From the NCBI GenBank assembly GCA_038229055.1, contig JBBROU010000001.1, forward strand, positions 58,390 to 122,389: 64,000 bases of DNA, given 5' to 3'. Below are positions 40,081-49,176 of this stretch, in pieces. The notes below the pieces were generated by a model. That model saw only the letters and a program-made list of their open reading frames with translations, was not told the origin of the DNA and did no database searches. Every line of letters begins with the position of its first letter. Positions within the stretch are counted from its first letter, which is position 1. This DNA comes from JANYJA01 sp038229055 (GTDB lineage Bacteria > Acidobacteriota > Terriglobia > Bryobacterales > Bryobacteraceae). A program made the translations under genes and the position numbers.

Positions 40081-40095
40081 ACTTGGATTTCCTCC
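40078..40095 (-). promoter_or_regulatory. Shine-Dalgarno GGAGGA plus CTG start of dgt-type gene
   Basis: On the minus strand, GGAGGA (40095-40090) is followed by 9 nt and CTG (40080-40078). It lies directly after the TAA of the upstream TPR gene, in the same frame. No ATG, GTG or TTG in frame lies between the stop and the conserved N-terminal text, which decides the start. Confidence 0.65.
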
Positions 40096-40098
40096 GCG

Positions 40099-40803
40099 TT
40101 ACTGGCCTAAATCGGCCAGCGCGCCCGTGGCCACCTGGCTCACACTGCCCGGTGTCTTCACCAGGCCGTTTAAAAGTTTGCGAGCTTCCGCGGGATTGCT
40201 TTTCGTCAGATTGCGAGCCAGCGTGAACGTCGCCTGCTCTTTGGACACCAGCTCGGTAGGCTTGTCCATCAAGGCTCGCAGGATCTTTTCACCATCGGAC
40301 GTGCGGTTCTCCGAAAATGCGATCTGCGCTATAGATAGCTTCGCCAGCGACGAAAAGTTCTTCGCGGCGTTGTCCGACACCATCTGGAAGCGCTTTTTAG
40401 CTTCGTCCAACTTGCCCTGATCCGCAGCCATTGAGGCAAGGTAATATTCGGCGATGTAGCCCTCTTCCGAGCCGCCCTCTTCGGTTGCTACCTTCGTGAA
40501 CGCCTTCTGGGCTTCGGCGCGCTTGGCGTCTTCGGTCGGAAATGTCAGAGCTCCCGTCGGTGACGCGGCGGAGCTCACCTGCGCCTCCTGCACCTGCATC
40601 GCTGCCGCGAGCTTTTCCTCGCGAACCGTATGTTGGTGCGCACGGTAATAGTAAATTCCAACGGCCAGCAGCATCACGGCAAGCGCAATCGCGCCATACC
40701 GGATTACTTCCGAACGGTGCAGTGCAAAAAAATCGACAGTGTGTTCTACTTCGACGGCGAATTTATCGGTCTTTAAATCTTTACGGGAGAAATTACTCGG
40801 CAC
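40099..40803 (-). CDS. YfgM-like membrane-anchored TPR protein
   Basis: 234 residues, GTG start. An N-terminal cytoplasmic stretch (DKFAVEVEHTVDFFALHRSE) precedes one transmembrane helix (GAIALAVMLLAVGIYYYRA), followed by a periplasmic TPR-like helical domain (EYYLASMAADQGKLDEAKKR, LARNLTKSNPAEARKLLNGL). The layout matches YfgM/TPR_21 proteins, ancillary factors of the Sec translocon. It is followed directly by the dgt-type gene in the same frame, so the two are probably one transcript. Confidence 0.8.
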   Translation of the reverse strand: MPSNFSRKDLKTDKFAVEVEHTVDFFALHRSEVIRYGAIALAVMLLAVGIYYYRAHQHTVREEKLAAAMQVQEAQVSSAASPTGALTFPTEDAKRAEAQKAFTKVATEEGGSEEGYIAEYYLASMAADQGKLDEAKKRFQMVSDNAAKNFSSLAKLSIAQIAFSENRTSDGEKILRALMDKPTELVSKEQATFTLARNLTKSNPAEARKLLNGLVKTPGSVSQVATGALADLGQ

Positions 40804-40855
40804 GAAAACCTCAAGGGAAGTAACATTCTATGGTATCAAACAGCGGTACCGCGCG

Positions 40856-41620
40856 CTATTTCCAGAAGGCGTACCACTTGCGCGGCTTGCTCTCCACAGC
40901 CTCCTCGGCCCACGGCAGGAACTCTCCCTTGATCACCGCGCGTGGGTTATCCACGAAAAGCTGGCGCGCCCGGCCTTCGTCGAATCTATCGGCAACCGCT
41001 CGATACGACTCGTCCAGACGCGGATGGCGGTACTCGCAGTCATGCGCATCGCTCGCCACGAAATGAACCATGTTCTGCTCCATCAACTCCCAGGCAAGAT
41101 CGCGCGCGGTTCGTCCGAATAACCCCAGCAATGAGTGCGCCGTGACCTGAATCAGGCAGCCGTTCTCCACCCAAGGTTTGAGTTGCTTCGGCTGCTTTTG
41201 AAGAATTGGATTGCGCTCCGGGTGCGTAATCACTGGCGTCATGCCCGAATCGCGGAGATGATTCAGAATGCCGTCCATGGTATTCGCGATCGAATGGTCC
41301 GAAAACTCCACCATCAGGTAGCCCAGGTGGTTGATGGTGTATTTCGACGGATTGCGCAGAGCGTCCTGAATATTCTCGTACTGGAGGTGGAAATCGCAGC
41401 CATGATGGATTGCCGGAACATTGCCGCAGGCGGCGCGGAGCTCGTCCACGCGTTCGCGAACCACCGCCGGGTCGAAAACAAACTGGGGGCTGGCGTGCGG
41501 CGTGGCGACGATATCGGTTGTGCCGGCCTCGGCGGCGAGTTTCACCATGGCCACACTTTCCTCGAGGGTCTTCGCGCCGTCATCAATGCCCCACAGGATG
41601 TGGCTGTGAATGTCGACCAT
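40856..41620 (-). CDS. PHP-domain tyrosine phosphatase, CpsB/YwqE type
   Basis: 254 residues. PHP metal-site motifs are VDIHSHILWGIDDGA at the N-terminus, ATPHASPQFVF, VITHPERNPIL and FVASDAHDCEYRHP. This matches CpsB/CapC/YwqE phosphatases, which use divalent metals to dephosphorylate tyrosine in bacterial kinases controlling capsule or exopolysaccharide assembly. I chose ATG 41620 (MVDIHSHIL), where the family begins, over the TTG two codons earlier. A TonB gene lies upstream, 21 nt away. Confidence 0.9.
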   Translation of the reverse strand: MVDIHSHILWGIDDGAKTLEESVAMVKLAAEAGTTDIVATPHASPQFVFDPAVVRERVDELRAACGNVPAIHHGCDFHLQYENIQDALRNPSKYTINHLGYLMVEFSDHSIANTMDGILNHLRDSGMTPVITHPERNPILQKQPKQLKPWVENGCLIQVTAHSLLGLFGRTARDLAWELMEQNMVHFVASDAHDCEYRHPRLDESYRAVADRFDEGRARQLFVDNPRAVIKGEFLPWAEEAVESKPRKWYAFWK

Positions 41621-41641
41621 GAACAACAGTTTAGCCGCGAA

Positions 41642-42382
41642 TCAATTTGCGAGCGTGAAATGAACTTCGATCTGCGTGATCACCTCCACGGGTTCCCCGT
41701 TAAGCAGCGTGGGTGAATACGTCCACTGTTGCACTGCCGACAGCGCCGCCGCCACCAGCAGAGGATGACCGCTCACCACTTGCAGATTACGGATCGTTCC
41801 ATCGCGACCGATTACCGCCTGCAGCTTGACGATGCCGGATATGCGCGCCGCTTTCGCCAAAGGCGGATAAACAGGACGCGCCTGATTCTGTATTTTTGAC
41901 GCCTGAACGTCGCCGCCCACGCGCACCGGAGCTTGCGGCTTTGGCTTCCCCTGAGGGCTCTTCACGACTGGAGGGGCGGGAACCGGCAGCGTGTTGGCCG
42001 TCAGGATCTCTCCGAGAACGCCGCCCCCGCTGCTCCCGTCGTTGCTCACGATCATCCCTGGAATCGCAGGCGCATCGGTGATCATTGCCACTTTGCTCGG
42101 GATGCGAGTTGGGGCTTGCAGCGCCGACCGATCGAAGACTCGGAGCACGGGGCGCGTGGTCGATGCCGCCGCGTGCTGTGGAATCGTCTTCACCTCGACG
42201 CGCGTCGTCGGCGGCAGCGGCGCATACGTCGCGACCTGGATGCGGCTTGAAATTACCGCCGTTCGCAACAGCGGCAACAACAGCGCCACGCCAACCAAGG
42301 CAATCTGCCCAACAAATGAAACAGCTACAGTCCACGGCTTGCGCGTGTTGCGCCCCGCAGTGACAAACGTCTGCTCGAACAT
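41642..42382 (-). CDS. Energy transducer TonB
   Basis: 246 residues. One N-terminal transmembrane segment (TVAVSFVGQIALVGVALLLP) is followed by a Pro-rich periplasmic linker (PVPAPPVVKSPQGKPKPQAP) and a C-terminal TonB domain (RPVYPPLAKAARISGIVKLQ, GRDGTIRNLQVVSGHPLL, WTYSPTLLNGEPVEVITQIE). It couples the proton motive force to TonB-dependent receptors, several of which are encoded in this window. The ATG at 42382 is fixed by similarity to a 5' fragment of another tonB at 43239-43379. Confidence 0.92.
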   Translation of the reverse strand: MFEQTFVTAGRNTRKPWTVAVSFVGQIALVGVALLLPLLRTAVISSRIQVATYAPLPPTTRVEVKTIPQHAAASTTRPVLRVFDRSALQAPTRIPSKVAMITDAPAIPGMIVSNDGSSGGGVLGEILTANTLPVPAPPVVKSPQGKPKPQAPVRVGGDVQASKIQNQARPVYPPLAKAARISGIVKLQAVIGRDGTIRNLQVVSGHPLLVAAALSAVQQWTYSPTLLNGEPVEVITQIEVHFTLAN

Positions 42383-42510
42383 GCTTCCTCTGGTCGCAGC
42401 AGCCTGAATTTTTCTCGTGACCGGTCGCTCGAAATGAGCTGTGTGCGTTCTGCTGATAGAGACACCGGGCGCACGCCGCTTGTTCCCTGACGTGTATAGT
42501 TCGACTATCC

Positions 42511-43002
42511 ATGAACACGGAGTTCCGCGAAGCTGTGATTCCTGAGGAGATTCGAAGCCTTGTGATTTTCGATCGCAAGGTGTTCCGCGATTATCCGGCC
42601 GACTGGTTTCACCGGAGCAGTTGGGAACACTTCGAGGCTTGGTGGATGATCGTCGACAACAGAAAAGTTGGTTGTTGCGCGTTTGAACACGACGTCGATT
42701 TTCAGGAGGACGTGCGTCCAGACGAAATGAATCCTCTGCTTAAAAGTTCCATATACGTCGTCACGACGGGCATTCATCCGCGCTTTCAAGGCTTAGGCTT
42801 CGGAAATTTGATGAAGTGCTGGCAAGTGTCGTATGCCCGTCATCACGGGTTCACTCGCATCGTCACGAACACCCGCAAGAGTAATCGGCGAATGATCGCG
42901 TTGAACAAGCGATACGGCTTCAAAGTTCTGCGCACGACGTCGCAGTACTACCGGCGCCCGGCAGAATCGACGGTGGTAATGGAACTTCTGCTTGGCTCTT
43001 AA
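42511..43002 (+). CDS. GNAT-family N-acetyltransferase
   Basis: 163 residues. The acetyl-CoA-binding motif A is seen as YVVTTGIHPRFQGLGFGNLM (R-x-x-G-x-G/A), followed by the motif B region (TRKSNRRMIALNKRYGFKVL). No second domain. It is divergent from tonB (128-nt gap) and is followed 10 nt later by the truncated dehydratase gene. Substrate not deducible. Confidence 0.82.
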   Translation: MNTEFREAVIPEEIRSLVIFDRKVFRDYPADWFHRSSWEHFEAWWMIVDNRKVGCCAFEHDVDFQEDVRPDEMNPLLKSSIYVVTTGIHPRFQGLGFGNLMKCWQVSYARHHGFTRIVTNTRKSNRRMIALNKRYGFKVLRTTSQYYRRPAESTVVMELLLGS

Positions 43003-43012
43003 AATAACTGTG

Positions 43013-43244
43013 ATGCCCAACCGAAACGGAGTCACGCTACGCAGCCAGGAGTGGTGGGGCAAGCCCAATTACGAAAGCTTCGTGCGCCGCGCGTGGATGC
43101 GCTCGGAAGGATTCAATAAAGATGCATTTCAAAACAAACCGGTTATCGGCATCTGCAATTCGTGGAGCGAGCTGAACAACTGCAACGCCCATCTGCGTGT
43201 AGTCGCCGAGGCCGTCAAGCGCGGCGTCGGGGCCGCCGGCGGCT
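43013..43244 (+). pseudogene. 5' fragment of an IlvD/Edd dehydratase gene
   Basis: About 77 codons match the start of the intact dehydratase gene at 47473 (MPNRNGVTLRSQEWWGKPNY, VIGICNSWSELNNCNAHLRV). I counted about 14 differences in about 228 nt, nearly all at third codon positions. Similarity begins at the GTGATG around the start codon and ends at GCGGCT (43239-43244), where text changes to reverse-strand tonB. The catalytic part is absent, so no enzyme can be made. Confidence 0.85.
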
Positions 43245-43379
43245 CGAGATCACCGCCGTCCGCAACAGCGGCCGTAACATGACTACCCCAACTAATGCGA
43301 TCTGCCCAACTGATGAGACGGCTACCGTCCACGGCTTGCGCGCATTGCGCCCCGCGCCAACAAAGGTCTGCTCGAACAT
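43239..43379 (-). pseudogene. 5' fragment of a tonB gene
   Basis: Reading from ATG 43379 it gives MFEQTFVGAGRNARKPWTVA, then VSSVGQIALVGVVMLRPLLR and TAVISSR, matching the first 46-47 residues of the intact TonB at 42382. I counted about 27 differences over 141 nt, again mainly synonymous. The remainder runs into the reversed dehydratase fragment and stops. Similarity ends within a few nt upstream of the start codon. The periplasmic and C-terminal domains are absent. Confidence 0.85.
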
Positions 43380-43731
43380 GCTTCCACCGCGGGGAGTTCG
43401 TGCACCCGGCAAGAACCCGATAAGAAACATGGAGAAAAAAGCAGAATACTCATGCCAATTTAGTTCTTCTAAGTTCTCCTAAATCATATAAGCCGCAACG
43501 CCATCAACTTCTTAAGACTTCTGAATCGATCGAAAGCGTCGCGTCTGTTTTTCGCAATGAGGATCAGTTACTTCAATGCAGCCGTTGGCTGCCACCGATT
43601 TCTCTTGACACTAAATCCTATTGGGCTTACACTATTTCCATCGCAACAGTAGGTCCGATTCGTTCCGTCTGATAGTGTTGGAAGCGGGCGGCAAACATCT
43701 GACCAGAAAGTTGCGTGGGAAGAGGTCGCCG
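43380..43731. other. 352-nt gene-free stretch between scar and decayed island
   Basis: No supported gene. The left part lies directly behind the tonB fragment's start; the text is visibly more AT-rich than the flanks. It holds one good sigma-70-type promoter (43605-43633) reading towards the interrupted PQQ-like gene. It does not resemble the 128 nt upstream of the intact tonB. Confidence 0.6.
43605..43633 (+). promoter_or_regulatory. Sigma-70-type promoter
   Basis: TTGACA, 17-nt spacer, TACACT. Perfect -35 and a -10 differing from TATAAT at two or three positions, about 100 nt upstream of the signal peptide start at 43732. It would drive the interrupted PQQ-like gene. Confidence 0.5.
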
Positions 43732-46010
43732 ATGTTAAGGAGTCGCTGGTTCGTAACCGTAGCTTGTTTTGCAAGCTCTTTCGTTTTGACAACGCTAACC
43801 CCGGCTCAAGTCGGCGGCAACCCTATGGGGGAACCTCGATAGTATCAGCTGCGGGGGGGGGTACTAGTACCCTGTCGCCAACGCCCCCGCCAACCGGTTC
43901 CGTAATTTGCCCAACACCCAGCGGGAGTACTCCGGCGTGCGTCCTAACCGGGCAGTACAATCGAAACCGCTCGGGCGCAAATGTCTACGAGCCCGTACTC
44001 GCGGACACGGCGAATATTACCAAATACTTCACAAACACTCAGTATTATCAGACCGATCCCACCGACTACTACGATTCGACGCATACTTTCAATCCCATTA
44101 TGGCTCAGCCGCTATGGGTGAGCAACGTACCACACGGGACTGGAACCAAGAACGTACTTCTGGCGGCAACGCTGAATACCTCGGTCTACGCATTCGACGC
44201 AGATGCGGGAACAATCCTCTGGAAAGACAGTGTGAGCACAAACCTTGCGAGGAAAAACTGCGGTTCTACAGGGGTACCGGTAATCCCTGTCAACGGGCAC
44301 CCAGGCGTTACGCCACTCGCATACTACGGAATCGTTTCGACTCCTGTGATCGACCTTGCGAATACCGATCCCGTCGCATTTGTGGTGTCAGGATGTACGA
44401 CTACCGCGGCCGGGCCTACGGGACTGAAATGGTATGTCAACGCGATCGATGTTGCCACAGGCGGTGATTTAATCTCGGGTGGAACCCCGATTACCGCGAC
44501 TAACTTCGCGCCCGACACGCAATTGCAACGGCCCGCGCTCTTAATAACCCACACAGCCTTAGGGGGTACCAATTTGTACGTCGCGTTTGGTGCTGGAGCT
44601 TTCGAGTTAGATTCGGCATACCTTTATAACGGTTGGGTTTTCGGTTATACGGTGACCTACACTGGAACAACGCCGACGGCAGTATCCGTTTCTTCCACGC
44701 CCACAACTTTCAACTCCACGCCTTCCACTGCAATCACCAACGTTTTCCCTTCCACCTCGCACGCTCCGCCTACCACGGTGCCCCCGGGTGATAGCCCTTC
44801 GTGCGACACGCCCCCAGCTTCGGGCGATTCGTGCTACCACGGCGACAATTGGGTTGGTGTCACAGGGATCTCGATTGCCCGCAACGGCGGAATCTGGATG
44901 GCGGGAAAGGGGCCTTCTTCGGACAGCCATGGAAATGTCTATGTGGCCGCCGGGAACGGCCCTTTCGATTGCCTGGACCCAAACAACAACCAGACATCCT
45001 GCAAGGATGTCACAGGAACGAAAAAGGTCGTCAACTTCGGCCAGTCGGTGATCGAACTCAACAACGCTGGCGCGACAACCCCGCTCGCGCCAGCGGATTT
45101 TTTCACTCCGTTTACCTACCACTATCTAAACGATGCGGATCCACTCCTCACACAGCAGTTCAAAGTCTTGAACCGCTACGATCTCGATTTCGGAACGCCA
45201 GGTGCGATGCTGCTCACAACAAATAGCAACGCGCAGACTTGGGCGGTCACGGCAGACAAGACCGGTTACATATACGTAATGCCCACGCTGAATAGCGGCA
45301 CAGGCAGTAACGGCCTCGGCCAGTTTCAATCAGGCGACTCTGGACTAACGTCAGGTACGAGTTATGTTACGCAAGCACCGTTCCAGGCTAGCCGCCAGAC
45401 CGCGGCGGGCGGTACGAGCGGAGTGTGCCCAGTGGCGGAAGCAATGGATAGCTCTCACTTTGAGGATACGGACTGCGACGAGATCATGCAACTTGCGTGG
45501 TGGAATAACAACTTGTTTATCTGGCCAGAGAACGAGACTGTCTTGGGTTACCTTGGAGCCTACCTAGCCTGACCGCCGGCGTCGTATAAATTTGGCACAG
45601 TTTATGATCCGTGCACAGGCGGCGCGCTCAAGTGTACGAATTTCCCAGCAAATTACGCAGGGGGTTGGGCGACCATGGCCATAGCGGGCAACGCAAGCGC
45701 GAGCAAAGGCACGCTGTGGGCGGTGGTTGCCGATTCGGCATCGGGCAACGGCGGTGTTTACGGGTACACCATCAATTCTCCGACCCAGAGCCTAACCAAC
45801 ATGTTTACCCCGGCTCTATCTAGCAGCAACGCGGCCAATTGCCCCGGCACCTTGCTCGGGAGCAATCTTCCTGCAACGTGGCGGATGTCTGCCTTCGCGG
45901 AACCGACCGTGGTCAACGGGATGATTTTTGTGCCCGTTTCTAAGGCATTTACTTCTGCTTCCAGCGTGATCACCGGCGGCGGAATTCTCGTCTACGCGCG
46001 TTGTCAGTAG
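43732..46010 (+). pseudogene. Interrupted exported PQQ-like beta-propeller protein
   Basis: The gene opens with a signal peptide at ATG 43732 (MLRSRWFVTVACFASSFVLT, TLTPAQVGGNPMG). At a GGGGG run (43827-43831) the frame must shift by one base to continue as GTSIVSAAGGGTSTLSPT; one extra G would restore it. The body reads as a PQQ-type repeat protein (LLAATLNTSVYAFDADAGTI, GNVYVAAGNGPFDC, TADKTGYIYVMPTLNSGTGS). An in-frame TGA at 45570-45572 follows GAYLA, and the same frame continues with sense text (ASYKFGTVYDPCTGGALKC, GGVYGYTINSPTQSLTN) to 46010. The 2279-nt span is one short of a multiple of three. No intact protein is possible without recoding. Confidence 0.75.
43853..43861 (+). repeat. 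Nine-G homopolymer in the PQQ-like gene
   Basis: A run of nine G within the coding text encoding AAGGGTST. Such tracts slip easily during replication. Because a stop (TAG) in the signal-peptide frame occurs before the tract, slippage here alone would not join the signal peptide to the body. Confidence 0.6.
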
Positions 46011-46036
46011 CAGATCATTTAATCGAAAAGGCTCTT

Positions 46037-47377
46037 ATGAACATTTTTGCAACCGCAACCTTAATAACCCTCTCTCTATTTGCCGGCTTTCGCGTCAGCG
46101 CCCAGACAACGCCGCAATATTGAGTAATTTATACCCTCGGTCCGGACGGCGGCTACCCCTCATCTCTCGCTGAAGTCTCACCAGAGTCCTTTTTTGTCAC
46201 CGGCAGCGATACATCCTCCGGCTATGGCGGCGCAATGCTGGGAGTGAATAGCTCCGGAAAGTTTAAGATCGTGCATCAATTCCCCGCTGGGTTTGCTCCA
46301 GAAGGGGGATTGCGATCAATGAATGGCCAATTCTTCGGATTCGGAGCGTATTCTTCCGGCGGCTTCAATTACCAATATTTCTCGATGCCGCTCGATGGGA
46401 GCTCTGTGAATGTGTTCCTTACGGGCAGTTTTGGCGAGCCGTATCCGGCCATGCCCCTTATACCGTCGCCTGACGGATATATCTACCATGTCGTAGCTCC
46501 GGCCCCTCTAATGGCCACTTTTATTAAGATTGATCTGCTTGGCAACATCACAAATGTTCACGTATTCGATCCGGTTAATGAAGGCGAACCTCTGGATGGT
46601 GCCCCGATTCTGAGGGCCCCGGATGGCAGCTTCTACGGAATTGCTACGACAAGTCATATCGCTACAACAGGGTGGTTTTTCAAGATCGACTCAACCGGTA
46701 ACTTCACCAAGCTCGCGACGTTTCCTACGACTTGGATAGGTGGAGTACCGCTTCCGCTCGTGATGTCGCCTGGCGGGACTATTTACGGTGCCTTTGCAAC
46801 CGGGCGGGTGAATGGCGGCGGAGCCATCTTCAAATACGTTCCTGGGGGCGCGATAACCACCTTGTACAGCTTCACTAAGTTTGGCGTTTCAATACCAAAT
46901 GCGCTCGTGTTAGCCGACGATGGCAATCTATATGGCGGCACACGCACTTCGCCGAGTTACCTCTTCGCGTTCAATTTGAAAACCAACTCATTTCGCACCC
47001 TCACTCAGATGAGTGGGGCCGGGTGCCAGTGTGAGCTCGTGCAGGGATCAGATGGGAAAATATATGGTGCGGCATCCTTCAGTCCTAGCGGATACGGCGC
47101 GATTTTTAGCCTGGATATGGGCCTCGCGCCGCCGAAGCCGAAGGTTTCGCTGTTCTCTCCTACTTCGGGCATTGCGGCCCAGAAGATTCTTCTTTGGGGC
47201 CACAATTTCCTCGGCGCCACGGCTGTCGACTTCAACGGCGTCCCCGCGCTCGGCTTCACAGTGACTTCGTCCTATTCTATCTACGCTACAGTCCCGCTCG
47301 GAGCCACGACCGGCCCCATCACCATTACCACGCCAGCCGGTACGTTCCAAACCACGTCGAACTTCGCGATTCAGTAG
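46037..47377 (+). pseudogene. GloVer-repeat exported protein with early in-frame stop
   Basis: ATG 46037 begins a signal peptide (MNIFATATLITLSLFAGFRV, SAQ). TGA at 46121-46123 interrupts TTPQY/VIYTLGPDGGYPSSLA; thereafter the frame is open to 47377. The body has the about 55-residue repeats of Gloeo/Verruco choice-of-anchor proteins (APILRAPDGSFYGIAT, PLVMSPGGTIYGAFAT, ALVLADDGNLYGGTRT, ELVQGSDGKIYGAASF) and ends in an IPT/TIG domain (SLFSPTSGIAAQKILLWGHN ... TPAGTFQTTSNFAIQ). An internal start at 46235 would make a protein without signal peptide. Likely inactive. Confidence 0.72.
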
Positions 47378-47472
47378 TGCCCTCACTGCGGGGCGCGAGG
47401 CTTCACTCTGAGCTCGCGTCCCGCACCCCCCATTTCTTTACATCCTCCACCCCGCATGATCGAATGGCGGTG

Positions 47473-49176
47473 ATGCCCAACCGAAACGGAGTCACGCTAC
47501 GCAGCCAGGAGTGGTGGGGGAAGCCCAATTACGAAAGCTTCGTGCGCCGCGCGTGGATGCGCTCGGAAGGGTTCAACAAAGATGCATTTCAGAACAAACC
47601 GGTTATCGGCGTCTGCAATTCGTGGAGCGAGCTGAACAACTGCAACGCTCATCTGCGAGTCGTCGCGGAAGCCGTCAAGCGCGGTGTCTGGGCGGCGGGC
47701 GGCTTCCCGCTCGAGTTTCCGACCATCTCACTGGGCGAAGTTTTCATGCGGCCCACCACCATGCTGTATCGCAATCTGATGGCTATGGACGTCGAAGAGT
47801 CGATTCGCGCGAATCCGATTGACGGCGTGGTGCTGCTATGCGGCTGCGACAAAACGACGCCCGCTCAGTTGATGGGGTGCGCCAGCGCCGATATTCCCGC
47901 CATCGTGGTCCCCGGCGGCCCCATGTTGAGCGGCCAGTGGCGTGATCGCAAGCTCGGCTCGGGCACGGATGGGCGCAAGCTTTTCGATTTATTCCGCACC
48001 GGCGACATCACCGAAGAAGATTGGAGTGAAATAGAAGGCGGCATCTCACGCAGCGCGGGCCACTGCACCGTAATGGGCACGGCGAGCACGATGACCAGTC
48101 TGGCGGAAGCGCTGGGGATGACGCTCACCGGGTGCGCCAATATTCCCGCTGTCGATTCGCGCCGCCTCGCGATGGCTGAAATGAGCGGCCGCCGCGCGGT
48201 GGATCTTGTTTGGGAAGATCTCAAGCCTTCGCGCATTATGACGCGCCAAGCGATCGAGAACGCGATTACGGTCGATATGGCCATTGGCGGTTCCACCAAT
48301 GCAGTGGTGCACCTCATCGCACTCGCCGGCCGCCTCGGGTTCGATCTGCCGATGCAGGATTTCGATGACATCTCGCGCCGCACTCCCTACATCGCCAACG
48401 TGAAACCTTCGGGCGAGTTTCTGATGGAGGATTTTCATTACGCCGGTGGCCTGCCGGCGGCTATGAAAGAAATCCTGCATTTGTTGCATCAGGACTGCAT
48501 CACTGTGACCGGCAAGACCATAGGCGAGAATGTTTCCGGCGCCGAATGCTACCGGCGCGAAGTCATCCGCACCGCGGCCGAGCCGTTGCATCCGGAAGGG
48601 GGCACCGTGATCCTGCATGGAAATCTCGCGCCCGATGGCGCCGTGCTGAAGCAGACCGCCGCCTCGCCGCATTTGCTGCAGCATCGCGGGCCGGCGTACG
48701 TCTTCGAAAACTACGAGCAGATGCGCGCCGAAATCGATTCCGACAATTTACAAGTCACGAAAGACACCGTGCTGGTGATGAAGGGCTGCGGTCCGCAAGG
48801 CGGCCCCGGCTTTCCCGAGTGGGGCCACATCCCGATGCCGCGTAAGCTGCTGAAGCAAGGCATTGCCGACGTGGTCCGCATTAGCGACGCGCGCATGAGT
48901 GGCACAAGTTTCGGCACCGTGGTGCTGCACGTCGCCCCCGAATCGGCCATCGGTGGGCCGCTCTCAGTCGTCCGCACCGGCGATGAAATTGTGCTCGATG
49001 TCGCAGGAAGAAAGGTCGACGTCAACCTCACGCCCGAAGAGATGGCCGCGCGACTTTCGGCGTTTGTTCAAGCGCCGCGCCACTACGATAGGGGTTACGG
49101 CAAGATGTTTTTAGAACACGTCACCCAGGCCAATCTGGGCTGCGATTTCGATTTTCTGCGCGCAACGAGGCGCTAA
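47473..49176 (+). CDS. IlvD/Edd-family sugar-acid dehydratase (L-arabinonate dehydratase-like)
   Basis: 567 residues. Family blocks: LRSQEWWGKPNYESF, NSWSELNNCNAHLRVVAEAV, VLLCGCDKTTPAQLMGCASA, ISRSAGHCTVMGTASTMTSL and VRISDARMSGTSFGTVVLHV. Cysteines in CNAH, GCDKTTP and GHCTVMGT are the Fe-S ligands. The opening and the end (LGCDFDFLRATRR) resemble L-arabinonate/sugar-acid dehydratases more than amino-acid pathway IlvD, so I leave the symbol blank. ATG 47473 is preferred over 47464 because the duplicated fragment at 43013 matches from this point. Convergent with truB, 4-nt overlap. Confidence 0.85.
   Translation: MPNRNGVTLRSQEWWGKPNYESFVRRAWMRSEGFNKDAFQNKPVIGVCNSWSELNNCNAHLRVVAEAVKRGVWAAGGFPLEFPTISLGEVFMRPTTMLYRNLMAMDVEESIRANPIDGVVLLCGCDKTTPAQLMGCASADIPAIVVPGGPMLSGQWRDRKLGSGTDGRKLFDLFRTGDITEEDWSEIEGGISRSAGHCTVMGTASTMTSLAEALGMTLTGCANIPAVDSRRLAMAEMSGRRAVDLVWEDLKPSRIMTRQAIENAITVDMAIGGSTNAVVHLIALAGRLGFDLPMQDFDDISRRTPYIANVKPSGEFLMEDFHYAGGLPAAMKEILHLLHQDCITVTGKTIGENVSGAECYRREVIRTAAEPLHPEGGTVILHGNLAPDGAVLKQTAASPHLLQHRGPAYVFENYEQMRAEIDSDNLQVTKDTVLVMKGCGPQGGPGFPEWGHIPMPRKLLKQGIADVVRISDARMSGTSFGTVVLHVAPESAIGGPLSVVRTGDEIVLDVAGRKVDVNLTPEEMAARLSAFVQAPRHYDRGYGKMFLEHVTQANLGCDFDFLRATRR

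Noticed and set aside
46121..46123. Selenocysteine at the TGA of the GloVer gene
   Set aside because: No redox partner motif and no clear SECIS-like hairpin right after the codon; neighbouring lesions indicate decay.
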